Shown in pieces: positions 1-8,727 of a stretch of DNA of 64,000 nucleotides (position 1 is its first letter; each line of letters starts with the position of its first letter). Below the pieces are notes generated by a model that saw only the letters and a list, made by a program, of their open reading frames with translations, was not told the DNA's origin and searched no databases. Made by a program: the position numbers and the translations under genes. Location: NCBI GenBank assembly GCA_035048485.1, contig CM068593.1, forward strand, positions 2,615,035-2,679,034, read 5' to 3'. The stretch is from Pteria penguin. Lineage: Eukaryota; Mollusca; Bivalvia; Pterioida; Pteriidae.

Positions 1-75
1 AAGAAATGAAAAAAAATTTTGACCACAGCTAGATTTGAACCGCTACTCTCCATATTTCAATTACCAAGTGGTATA
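1..75 (-). repeat. tRNA-like (B-box bearing) repeat fragment at window edge
   Basis: Read on the minus strand, this stretch has a B-box-like segment (GGTTCAAATCT) preceded by a weak A-box-like stretch, as in a tRNA-derived SINE or a decayed tRNA copy. A comparable T-arm-like segment lies inside the related repeat near 16375-16400. It is cut by the window edge, so its full form cannot be judged. Confidence 0.3.
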
Positions 76-1290
76 TGTACCATTGTGAGACCTACTTTTT
101 AGACATGGTGGCATTATCTGTCAACCAATTTGGATGAAATTTTCTAAAGTGATAGAGGACCTATAGTACTTCATGTATTCCATGTTTCATTAAAATCTTT
201 TATGTAGTATAACAGCAAAAGTTGAAAATGTGAAGAATTGTTCCTATACACCCTCATTTGGAAGTCTTAAATAAATCATAGAAAATCCAAAATTGAGATA
301 TTGACAAAATTCTTTCAAAGTAACATTTCTTACTATAATTATGATCACAATAGTCCATAAGAAATCATCATTTTTAATTAACTAGGAAATATGACACTTT
401 TCTGCATTGAAATCAACAAGTCCAAATAAATGTCGAAAAAAAATTCTAAAATTTGATTGACAACACGTCTTCACTCATCTCTCTAGATCATTTCTATGCA
501 TTCTGTTTGTCTCTGTATACAGCCCGTATGAAAAAGAATATTGTCAAAGGAGGGTACTCTTTTGTGACCTACTTTTTACCATGATGGCGCCACCTGTAAA
601 GAGGTCTAGACGAAAACAACAGAATTTGAAGAGGATCATAAGTGACTTATTTCTACCAAGATTTATTAAAATCCTTTGAACAGTTTTGCAGAAAAAGTTG
701 AAAATGTGAAAAATGGCCCCCCCTCCCTTTTTTTGAAAGTCTTAAAAAATTCATAAAAAATCCAAAAATTGAGATATTGACGAAATTCTTTCACAAATAT
801 ATACCTTACCACAATTATGATGAAAATAGTCATTAAGAAATCATCAATGTCAATTAACTGAAAAACATGACACTTTTCTGCATTGAAATTACCTGTACCA
901 AGTCCAGAAACATGTCAAAAAAGCGTAAATTTCTGTTTGACCGATCTTATCCCCAAACACAATTTCTAATAACCCATCTTTATAGATTCTTGAAATGCAA
1001 TTAGTTTTCCCATTTATGGACTGGTTCCGGAGGAGAAGATGTTTGAAATGGGGTACCGTTTTGGGCACTTTTGGCCCCGCCCTGGATCCACCCCTGAGGA
1101 TATCTGGATCCCGAACACAGTTATAGTAGGGGACCTTGAGTACATCATTTGTACAAAGTTTGATCCAAATCTGCAATGTAGTTTCAGAGAAGAAGTCGAA
1201 AATGTGAAAAAAGTTAACGAAGGACGGACGACGACGGACAGCGCACTATGACTATAGCTCACTTGAGCCTTTGGCTCAGGTGAGCTAAAA
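76..1290 (+). repeat. ~477-bp tandem repeat, about 2.5 diverged copies (copy 1 of a dispersed family)
   Basis: Recurring blocks show the period: the segment around 'attgagatattgac' occurs near 293 and 769, 'atgacacttttctgcattg' near 390 and 867, and a 'tggtggc/atggcgcc' block near 105 and 578. The array ends at 1226-1290 with a GGACGGACGACGACGG stretch followed by a small inverted motif (CTTGAGCC...GGCTCAGGTGAGCT). The same block order and a similar terminal motif recur at 16010-17190. The short open frames here are not conserved between units, so this is non-coding repeat DNA. I recognise the terminal motif as common in molluscan repeats; that part is recollection. Confidence 0.7.
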
Positions 1291-1863
1291 AAGGTAGAAG
1301 CTAGAAGAAACTGAATTTTTTCATTATACTGTATGAATATCAGCATGTGCGAGTTATGGAAACAATGCATGTATTTCTGGGGGAAAATATATATAGTGTG
1401 TATTTCTGGCGACAATGAAAAACTTAGATGTTATAAACTTTAAAACGTAGCATTTTAATGACAAAGTCAGTGGGTGAATCCTGGTGATCCAAAATTAGAG
1501 TCGAAGACTAGGTACTAACTGACTATGAAAAATACAAATATTGTATATAAAACGATTTACAACAATGAACACTTTAAGGTTATCTTTTTAGTAACACAAA
1601 CAAACAGATCAAAGTCACAGTTTTAACACGAATTGTTTGTATAGCAATTTATCACAAATTGTCTTTGTGATACATGCATGCATGCGAGTTACTCGTTCTA
1701 AAATTAATGACACTCAATACCACCAGAACACTGATTATTTCGCGAATAATTTAATTACTACGAATTATGAAACAAAATATTTCATCTTTTTTTTAAGTCC
1801 CCAGTCAATAGATCAATTGTTGGGCCAGGTTTCATGGAGTAAGCGTACCGATCCTATCGGTGA

Positions 1864-1995
1864 GTCATAGCGTCCCCACGCTATCCTACTTTGTTTCGAT
1901 GAGTCATAGCTATCCTACTTTGTTTCGATGTCATAGCGTCCCCACGCTATCCTACTTTGTTTCGATGTCATAGCGTCCCCGGCTAACCTAGTTTT
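1864..1995 (+). repeat. 37-bp direct tandem repeat, about 3.5 copies
   Basis: The unit GTCATAGCGTCCCCACGCTA plus TCCTACTTTGTTTCGAT is repeated head to tail. One copy is internally shortened (1904-1930) and the last diverges after the first third. No coding role is visible. Confidence 0.75.
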
Positions 1996-2540
1996 TGGAG
2001 TACCCACGCCGCATCTCTAGGTGTAAAACTGAGAAACCTGACGCTGTTCGTCATTCTATGTTTTTACAGTTGAAGAAGGATATATGATGGAAAAGAATCG
2101 ATTGAAGATCTAAGACTTAGAAGATCAGAGAGTAAAACTTGAGAAGTCTCGAGGTAAGTCAGTTATTTTAGACTAGTCTCGATGTATACATCTTTTTCGA
2201 TGTTTAACTACCACAATTACATAAGTGTGATAATATTGTAACAGTCATTGTGAGAAATCATGAACAGACCCAGGAATCGCACCCAGAACCATCCCAGCAT
2301 TCGTCACAATATACTTAATTACCTTTGTATAATACAATAACACATTGTTTATACATATATATGATATCCGAGCTATCCGCTTACTAATACAACGATGTAT
2401 TTATATCCAACACCTAACATGGATGACACCAGGCTAAACATTTCCTATTTCACGATTTTTATAACAATTTAAAACAAGCCAGTAAGTTAAATACGATCTT
2501 TAATCATCTTAATTATTTCCAGATTATTTTGAATAATATA
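1996..2540. other. AT-rich stretch without recognised features
   Basis: No sustained open frame, repeat or RNA gene was recognised on either strand. Confidence 0.4.
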
Positions 2541-2660
2541 TCTCAGTCTCTCGTTTTGTTCTTCTATTTTCATAGAAAGAAAAAAGAGGAGTTACCGGCT
2601 CAGTTATGTGGCAGAAGTCACCATGGAGCTATACAATACATGAATATCAATAATATACTA
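2541..2660 (+). repeat. Dispersed repeat shared with 19040-19140
   Basis: The block 'gaaagaaaaaagaggagtta' continuing to 'catggagctatacaata' occurs here and at 19079-19133 in the same orientation, with small indels. The two copies lie 16.5 kb apart, so this is a dispersed family of unknown class. Neither copy shows terminal repeats that would fix its ends. Confidence 0.55.
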
Positions 2661-3084
2661 GAACATTTAACACATTACAAAAATATTTGATTGTAGTGCA
2701 ATTACGATACCGACTTAGGAAGGTAATTTAATTTGACAAAAGCCAAACAAATGGTGTGGTTAACCGGTTTACGGGCCCACCTTCCCATTCACCGTAACAG
2801 CAGAACAATCAAAAGACGTACATTTAAAAATTTATAAATAATCCTCCATGTAAAGAACAAGGGTCAACAGGTATCGCATATTGAGAGGTCATAAAAATAT
2901 AAACACGTAAGGTATTGTAAAACACATAATGGTATAAAAATATATGTGACATCAACATGATAAACCGTGCTCTGCCAGTCTGAAAGCGAGTTAAGACCCT
3001 AGATCTGTAGGAGTCCCGACTAACAGTCAGAGGGGACGAGGTTCAGGACCATGTCTCCTCTGAAAGAGGTTTGGACAAGGCCCG
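2661..3084. other. No recognised gene; probably the decayed 3' flank of the retroelement fragment next to it
   Basis: The sequence immediately below 3085 looks like the 3' tail of the minus-strand fragment at 3085-3522, with weakly open frames and no stop-free run. Otherwise nothing was recognised. Confidence 0.3.
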
Positions 3085-3522
3085 TCATATAGTCCCCACC
3101 GCCCTGTTAGTCATCGTGCAACGTTCAAGTAAAAGACTGCATAAGGCTGTAGAGGGGCCAAATACAAGACCTATAGTCTTTTTGATGATCTCAATATCAT
3201 ATTGTCTATTTAGGATACGTTTGACTATTTTATTACATGATAAAATAACGTTATCGGAGCCTTTTACTTTCCTTAGTTTATATACGAGATCACCGTAAAA
3301 ATTAGGATGGGAAATTCCATTGGATACATACTGTTGAAAAGAAATATTTCCAAATTTAGATAGAAGTTCTGAATAAGATATGAAGAATTTGCCGAATGTT
3401 TTTCTTAGCTTGTGATATCTGTAACCCTGAGTTAAAAGTTTAGCAGTAATTTGTAAATTTCGTTTATGACCAATACCCCCATCGACTCTGCATCTCTGAA
3501 AATACAAAAACATCGGACGCAA
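3085..3522 (-). pseudogene. C-terminal fragment of a retroelement reverse-transcriptase polyprotein
   Basis: An open frame of about 145 codons on the minus strand contains a segment with YVSNGISHPNFYGDLVYKLR near residues 65-85. That resembles the tail that follows the reverse-transcriptase domain in a family of cnidarian and molluscan retroelement proteins, which I recall as ending in a similar FYGDLVYK block. The catalytic RT core is not present on either side, so only the tail remains, probably a 5'-truncated insertion. It differs in sequence from the Penelope-like RT at 9-10.4 kb, so it is a separate family. The start shown is only the first available methionine. Assignment to a Penelope-like group is a guess. 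A host gene is possible but less likely, given the lack of splice signals and the lone short frame. Confidence 0.4.
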
Positions 3523-3779
3523 ATATTAGACCCATGTATTATACATTAAATGACTTTTCATAAATAAAAGAAATCTGATGTATTTTATTTCTATTCAACT
3601 ATTCAGATACTCACATTTCTCTTAACAATGACGCCAGATTAGGGCTACCGTAATGTTGGATACCTCCTACCCAGCCTGGAGGGGGGGGGGGTCCCTGGAA
3701 GCTATCGCTACTGAAATAAGAAAACGTAAATGAAACATTATTGTTATTGTTGTGAGTTTGCACAACTCTAAATGTTTAC

Positions 3780-3931
3780 ATTTAGACGAGCGAATGTTGA
3801 TATAGTGAAAACTGTCACAATCTGTATAGATAAAATAATGACAACGTAGTATAAATATTGATAAGCATAAAAACTGGTAAAATTAGCATTACATTACTTG
3901 GTAATGCTTAATTAATCATACTTACGTTTCG
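3780..3931 (-). repeat. Tandem duplicate of the exon-like unit at 4232-4676 (copy beyond the SINE)
   Basis: This segment repeats parts of 4232-4440 in the same orientation, including the 'cgaatgttgatat...gtgaaaac' block, the 'aataatgacaac' block, and a donor-like GTAAGTATGATT read on the minus strand at about 3912-3926. The SINE at 3945-4218 lies exactly between the two units. This suggests a local ~210-bp tandem duplication of a small exon and intron start. Confidence 0.5.
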
Positions 3932-3944
3932 CCAACGTTTCAGA
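3932..3944. repeat. Target-site duplication (3'-tail side) of the SINE at 3945-4218
   Basis: CCAACGTTTCAGA here pairs with CCAACGTTTTAGA at 4219-4231: 13 bp with one mismatch, directly abutting the AATC tail of the SINE. Confidence 0.75.
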
Positions 3945-4218
3945 TTGATTGATTGATTTTTGTTCAACGTCACACCACGAATATGTCACGTATATGGTGA
4001 CGGCATCTGCCTGATACGGGGCATACAAATTTTGACATTTGCAACGGACCCACCCGAAGCAGTGAGGGATCTTTAACGTGCCATACATACCACGACACGG
4101 GGCCTCGGTTTTTACTGTGTCATCCGAAAGACAGGACACCAGCATGACCTGAGCGGGAATCGAGCCCCGGCCTCCCGATCAGGAGTCCAGCGCGATACCA
4201 CTAGGCCACGCCGGCTTA
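3945..4218 (-). mobile_element. tRNA-derived SINE, full length, minus strand
   Basis: Read on the minus strand it starts AGCCGGCGTGGCCTAGTGGT (tRNA-like head with A box) and has a B box (GGGCTCGATTCCC) about 45 nt on. A body with 'gtcctgtctttcggatga' and 'cactgcttcgggtgggtcc' follows, and it ends in an AATC tail. The last ~65 nt match the 3' end of the LINE at 27982-28051. Relatives lie at 17627-17867, 28452-28630, 29632-29735, 35349-35615 and 43011-43250. The flanking 13-bp duplications show insertion by target-primed reverse transcription. Confidence 0.85.
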
Positions 4219-4231
4219 CCAACGTTTTAGA
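4219..4231. repeat. Target-site duplication (head side) of the SINE
   Basis: CCAACGTTTTAGA, partner of 3932-3944. Confidence 0.75.
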
Positions 4232-4676
4232 CTTTCGAATGTTGATATATATATAGTGAAAACACGAGAACTATCACTATGCGTATAGCTACAATAATGA
4301 CAACAAGATGTAAAGTATATATTAACATCCATAAACAATTTAATTACGTATGCACTATTTAACAACCCTTTCCAAGAGAAGTAACCATATGATTTGATAA
4401 TGCTTGAGAAATCATACTTACGACTCATTTAATTCCAATAGCGGGCTACTCATAGGACTTGATTTAGGGCTACTTGATTTAGGGCTACTTGATTTAGGGG
4501 CTACTTGATTTAGGGCTACGTGATTTAGGGCTACTTGATTTAGGGCTACTTGATTTAGGACTACTTGATATTTCGATAATTTCTTGTCTGAAATATGAAT
4601 TATGAACGATTTCATTACTAATGATATAAGTTTGCATACGACTAAAACATTATTGATAGCCATCAAACGAAAGAAA
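4232..4676 (-). pseudogene. Exon-like gene fragment with 5' splice donor; paralogue at 28090-28450
   Basis: On the minus strand an open frame starts with ATG near 4666 and runs through a residue run rich in N-Q-V-A-L repeats (the 15-bp minisatellite). It ends ...SSPLLELNES, immediately before GTAAGTATGATT, a good 5' splice donor at about 4425. The downstream 200 nt is intron-like. A copy on the plus strand at 28090-28450 keeps the same order of blocks: a CATATTTCAGA segment, a frame reading S-S-P-L-L-G-S-N-E-S, the same donor and the same intron start. Retention through divergence suggests a small duplicated gene or a gene scrap carried by a repeat. I do not recognise the product. The 28-kb copy has lost the start and has stops, so the family looks decayed here. 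Confidence 0.45.
4448..4571 (+). repeat. 15-bp minisatellite, about 8 copies
   Basis: The unit GATTTAGGGCTACTT is repeated head to tail, with one 16-bp copy and a few substitutions. It lies inside the exon-like frame on the minus strand. The 16-bp copy shifts the reading frame, so the minus-strand peptide changes from NQVAL-type to PKSSS-type repeats. Confidence 0.85.
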
Positions 4677-4683
4677 AGTTTTC

Positions 4684-5834
4684 TTTAACAGGTTGGGGGC
4701 AACCTCTCATTTAAGAGATAATCACTCAAATGAGTAACTATCACTAGTACTGTTTACAGTAATCAATTTCAAGGAATGAACAGAGGTAAACAAGTACTTT
4801 AAAAAATAAGGTTTCAAAATTTTGACTTAAACCTAAGAGGGCACTTCTTTTTAATATACTGAACATAAAATACAAAAGAAGTTGACCTTTTCAACTTACC
4901 ATTTTGGAGTTTATAGCTGCACAAATGTTGCAGCTATAAACGGGTGTACCTAATTGAAGACCTACGGGTAATTGAAGACCTACAGAAGACCTACATTTAT
5001 CTAGACATTATTATCAAAAAACAATTTCATGAACATATTTATCTTGCTATAAAAGCATATATTTCACAAAAAATCATATGAATTTGTGTTTTTATGGCAT
5101 GTTATTAATCAAATAATGTGTAAGTCTTCTGTGAATTGAAATGGCCGCCAGTACACAATAGTCAGAACATATCTGATCTTATTGCTTATGGCAATGATGA
5201 ATTTTTAATTACCCCATAAAATAGTAATGGTGGTCACTTCAATTGAAAGAAGACCTACACAATGTTTTGGTAAAAAATGCAGTATAAATTATCGATATTA
5301 TTGAACTAAATATCTATATTGTCTTTTTCAATAATAAGAAACACATTTCTAATAACAGTTTTTAATAATAATGTCTAGATAAATGTAGGTCTTCAATAGG
5401 TCTTCAATTACCCGTAGGTCTTCAATAGACCCTTTCACGTTAACTGCGGTACTGACGTTTTGAGTGGCAAATAGTTACGTTTCCCGTAAAATTTTTGACG
5501 TCATAATAAAATATTGATTGTCTCTTACGTCATTTACGGGAGCAGTAATGATTTTGCCACTCAAAACATCAGTCCCGCAGTTAACGTGAAAGGTCTATTA
5601 GGTACGCCGCTATAAACTGCAAAACAGTAAGTAAAAAAAGTTAACATGTTTTGTAAACTATATTCAGTATGTTGTAAACATGTGCCCTTTTGAATTTCTA
5701 ATCATAATTCGAAAATTTCATTTTTAGTACTTGTTTACTTCTGTTCATTCCTTGAAAATGATTATTGAAAACAGTGATAATTACTCAACTGAGTGATTAT
5801 CTCTCAAATGAGAGGTTGCCCCCAACCTGTTTAA
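4684..5834. mobile_element. TTAA-flanked inverted-repeat element (MITE-like), element proper 4689-5829
   Basis: The ends are near-perfect inverted repeats: CAGGTTGGGGGCAACCTCTC at 4689, and its complement ending at 5829. Similarity continues for at least 60 bp at high identity and for up to ~240 bp more loosely. TTTAA directly flanks both sides (4684-4688 and 5830-5834), the target duplication expected of TTAA-specific transposons such as piggyBac- or Kolobok-type elements. Inner inverted arms (about 4946-5030 against 5345-5425) and a short perfect hairpin (around 4907-4940) make almost the whole 1.1 kb able to fold back. No transposase frame is present, so it is non-autonomous. Confidence 0.8.
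5426..5597. mobile_element. Nested TA-flanked inverted-repeat element (5428-5595)
   Basis: GACCCTTTCACGTTAACTGC at 5428 is matched inversely by GCAGTTAACGTGAAAGGTC ending at 5595, with ~45 bp of inverted repeat that also covers a 'gttttgagtggcaaa' block. TA flanks both sides. It interrupts the right inner arm of the larger element: removing it restores the alignment with the left arm. TA target preference points to a Tc1/mariner-type mobiliser. A diverged relative is at 30328-30486. Confidence 0.75.
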
Positions 5835-6242
5835 GAAAAAATGAAGTAATTGTTTCAATTGTTTTGTAAGGCTCCACTGCTTAAAAGCTCGAACAGTTGC
5901 CATTTTGCAAATTAAATTGTATTGCATTTAAAGTTTTATTTGTATAAAAGGGTCCACAGAGACACTTTATAGTCACGAATCCCAACACCTAGATCGAGAT
6001 TCCTCAGACTGATTCGGGAAAGCGGAAAACGAACACTTTATCACAAACCACAATGTGCGTGATGTACTAGGGCGTTGATTCCTCAAGACAATGCCATCAT
6101 GCCAGGCTGATGAGATATCCAATATAATACACTAACAAATAAAAAAAAAATTGAAGTGGGTAAACTTCAGGCAAACAAGACAATTCGAACGAACATAAAA
6201 GTCAAACAATAAACAATTCATACAAAGTAATGACTGAGGGTC
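5835..6242. other. No recognised feature
   Basis: This is AT-rich sequence between the inverted-repeat element and the end of the gypsy element. The right-hand part (about 6200-6242) adjoins the tRNA-like segment. No coding frame was seen. Confidence 0.35.
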
Positions 6243-6270
6243 TGGGGTTCGAGTCCCCACGTGGGCTCCA
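6243..6270 (+). other. tRNA 3'-end-like sequence (T arm, acceptor strand, CCA) abutting the 3' LTR stub
   Basis: On the plus strand, TGGGG-TTCGAGT-CCCCA forms a perfect T arm, followed by seven acceptor bases, a T discriminator and CCA. The last 18 nt (6253-6270) equal the gypsy primer-binding site at 12962-12979. Here, however, the match to tRNA structure continues through the T loop and stem, which the 12.96-kb copy lacks. It sits one base from the outer end of the LTR stub at 6272. It could be a tRNA primer copied past the normal stop at methylated A58, or a second primer site followed by a tRNA remnant. Confidence 0.6.
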
Positions 6271-6271
6271 A

Positions 6272-6346
6272 TGTTGTAGTGGTCAAATATGATGACAAGA
6301 GTAATCTAGGTTCATGATTTTATTCCAGATAATATAAACAATCCTG
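6272..6346 (-). repeat. Stub of the 3' LTR (terminal ~75 bp only)
   Basis: TGTTGTAGTGGTCAAATATG and the following sequence match the start of the LTR at 12981 (plus coordinates), with a few substitutions and a 2-bp indel. Homology stops near 6346, where the integrase coding frame begins (a short CAGGATTG-like junction). The U3/R part of this LTR and the polypurine tract are missing, which points to a deletion or template switch. Confidence 0.8.
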
Positions 6347-6883
6347 TAACGATGATTTGGATGAAGTCTGGCTGGTGTTAAAAACTACATCTACAGGAAG
6401 TCTGGGCTCTCTACCAAACATTAAAAAGAAAGGGGATTGTTGGGTGGTTTCCTGTCTAGTGCAGTTATAAGCATGAACTATGGGCGAAATATAGGTTTTC
6501 CAGTCTTGCTTCTGGTTGTTTTCAAGGGTACCAAACATCTTCAGCAAAGTCCTGTTAAATCTCTCACAGACTCCATTTCCCATTGGATGATATGGGGTTG
6601 TTCTAGATTTACTCATTCCCTTGATGTTGCATAATTCTTTAATGATTTTTTATTCAAAGTGTGCTCCTTGATCACTGTGTAGCTTGAGGGGTATACCATA
6701 GTGCAGAATAAAGTTGTTGAAAAGCACATCGGCGTTTGTTTTAGCTGTCTGGTTCTTGGTGGGGATGGCTTGAGCATAAAGGATGAAATGATCAGTAATG
6801 ACAAGAATGTTCTCGTAACCTCCCTTGGCTGACTCTAATGTAAGATAATCTAGGCAGACAAGTTCTAAGGGTTGGAACGTCAT
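6320..6883 (-). pseudogene. Gypsy integrase core (broken)
   Basis: The minus-strand frames carry the DDE core: an early Asp in CLDYLTLE, the second Asp in HSDQGAHFE, and the glutamate in GNGVCERFNRTLL, followed by the usual downstream block ending ...FGREPRLPVDVVF. A frameshift near 6650 separates the second Asp from the Glu half. The zinc-binding HHCC N-terminus is absent, and the C-terminal domain is lost where the frame runs into the LTR stub. The enzyme would have joined retroelement cDNA to the genome; this copy cannot. Confidence 0.8.
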
Positions 6884-7435
6884 GATGTCATGACATAGGT
6901 GAGTGGATTATTATCTGTAATTGCTGTGAACTGGTGTCCATAGAGATAATCTTGAAACTTTTCACAAACGGACCATTTCAGTGCTAAGAATTCCCGTTTA
7001 TGTGCAGGTTAGTTCCTTTCACTCTTGGACAAACTTCTGCTAGCATAGGCAATAACTCTCTTTTGATTTTCCTGAGTCTGGTATAGAACTGCTCCAAGGG
7101 TACTGGAAGATGCGTCAATGTGAAGCTCAAAGGGTAAAGAATAGTCAGCATAAGCTAATATTGGGTAAGAAATAAGCTTCTCTTTAAAGGTGGCGAATGC
7201 TGTTTCCTGCTCAGGACCCCATGACCAATTATCAGGTGGTGGTTTAAGCTTAGCTCCCTTCCTGGTCTTCTTCTGTTTTCCCTCAGGTAAGAGATCATTA
7301 AGCGGCCGAGCAATATCAGAAAATCCTTCAATGAATCGGCGATAGTACCCGACACATCCTAAAAATTTGCGGACATCATCAGGATTGGTTGGTGTTGGCC
7401 ATTCTTTTGCCTTTTCAATCTTTCCAGGGTCTGGC
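6884..7435 (-). pseudogene. Gypsy RNase H and connection domain (broken)
   Basis: Minus-strand frames give a connection segment followed by an RNase H region with FELHIDASSSTLGAVLY (first catalytic Asp), a Y-A-S-R-S-L-S-K-S-E block, an R-E-F/L-A-L block, and TDNNPLTYV. At least three frames are needed to read it, so it carries several indels. A stop replaces the codon before the PAHKREF block. Directly after TDNNPLTYV the sequence jumps to the integrase core near 6885-6900, with short direct similarity (TCATGAC) at the junction. About 200 residues normally found between them are missing. Confidence 0.75.
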
Positions 7436-8013
7436 TCAATACCATTCTCTGATTTCCAACATATTTAACTTTACGCTTGAAGAATTCACACTTTTTTGGG
7501 GGGATAGCTTTAAATTTACTTCTCTAAGGCGTTGAAAAATTGTCTCTACTCGCTGAAGGTGTTCCTCATAGGTCTTTGCATATATGATAAGATCATCAAG
7601 GTGAGTATAGCATATGTCAAGATAAAGACCCTCAAAGCACTGTTCCATGAGATGCTGGTAGGTGGCAGGTGCGTTAACAAGTCCAAATGGCATACGGTTA
7701 TATTCGAAGAACCCTAATAAACCTACAGTAAATGCTGTACGCTCCTTATGGGCTTCAAGAACTTCAATTTGATGGTAACCACTTTTCATATTTAAATTGT
7801 GAAATACTTGTTGCCGCTGAGTACATCTAAAATGTCTTCGACCCTGGGCAGAGCATATGAATCTTTCTTAGTACGATGGTTCAACTGTCTGTAATCGACA
7901 CACATTCTCAACTCGTTGTTCTTCTTGCGACAAAGTACGACATCACTAGACCATGGTGACTTCGATCTCTGTATTATACCTCCATCAAGTAATGTCTGAA
8001 GATGTTGTTTAAC
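7436..8013 (-). pseudogene. Gypsy reverse transcriptase (broken; catalytic YxDD reads HLDD)
   Basis: On the minus strand the fingers region (WSSDVVLCRKKNNELRMCVD, YRQLN) lies at 7790-8000. It is followed by the palm, with MKSGYHQIEV, F-G-L-V-N-A-P-A-T-Y-Q and the catalytic motif. The catalytic motif reads Y-T-H-L-D-D-L, so the residue that is normally Tyr in Y-L-D-D is His (codon CAC). A stop separates the fingers from the upstream linker, and another break follows the thumb near 7436. It is a gypsy-type RT by its neighbours and by the F-G-L-x-N-A-P block. Confidence 0.8.
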
Positions 8014-8727
8014 TTAATCGAACATGGCTGGTGGGATACGGCGTGAACGTTGCTTAAAAGGTACATCATCGTAGAGTTCGATGCGATGTTTCACCATCTT
8101 GGAATGTCCAATGTCAGTGTCAGATTTAGAAAAGACATCATGGTATTGTTGCAATAAATTCTCTCTATCCCGTATCTGCTCAGGTGTGAGGGTATCTTTT
8201 TCAATCTGCACCAAGTCCAACAAGTTGTCTGTGACATGAGCTCTTTTACAGATGTTAATATCCTCTATCGTTACCGGTTGTATCTCGCATAAAATAGCTT
8301 TAGGTGGTATTTGTACAGTGCGTGTAGTGATGTTATCGATTCGAACTTGGACCAAATTGTGAACAGGGTAAGTATAGTTGATGATTGTTGGTTCAATATC
8401 AAGGTCTGGTGGAATAACAGAATGAGAAGTAGGCTGAAGTAATGCTGGTGTATGTTGATATGATAATGATCTGTCTATGTAGCCTGAAACTGATACACTG
8501 GAATTAGGTGATATAATAACTGGGCGTGTCTCAGCAGATTTCACTATCCCAAGTATATTCTGTTTACGCTTCAGCTCCTTTTCCCTCAATGTCATAGTAC
8601 GGAATGTCAAATACCATGGTGTGTATAGTTGTGCGGACTGTAAATACTGCTCTCCATATTTGGTACGAACATTGTCAAGTAAATGTTGCAAAATGTTGGT
8701 TCCTAAAAGTACAGGTACATCCTTATT
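8014..8727 (-). pseudogene. Gypsy pol: end of protease to RT linker
   Basis: This ~235-codon frame begins, after the Penelope junction at 8728, with D-V-P-V-L-L-G-T-N-I-L, the protease C-terminal signature of many gypsy elements. It runs to the R-S-R-R-I-P-P-A-M segment that precedes the RT fingers. The frame has no internal stop. The residues before the junction at 10430 and after this one would join in frame, so the two were contiguous before the Penelope insertion. The extra residues at its apparent N-terminus are read from the insertion. Confidence 0.75.

Noticed and set aside
889..1415. Overlapping open frames on both strands near 1 kb
   Set aside because: They lie inside the 477-bp repeat and are not preserved in the other units.
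4448..4571. CRISPR-like array
   Set aside because: Units are contiguous 15-mers with no spacers, in an animal genome.
6100..6130. Another CTGATGAG on the plus strand as a hammerhead candidate
   Set aside because: No GAAA partner or closing stems nearby.
6243..6270. A complete tRNA gene
   Set aside because: Only the T arm, acceptor 3' strand and an encoded CCA are present; upstream bases do not form D or anticodon arms, and nuclear animal tRNA genes do not encode CCA.
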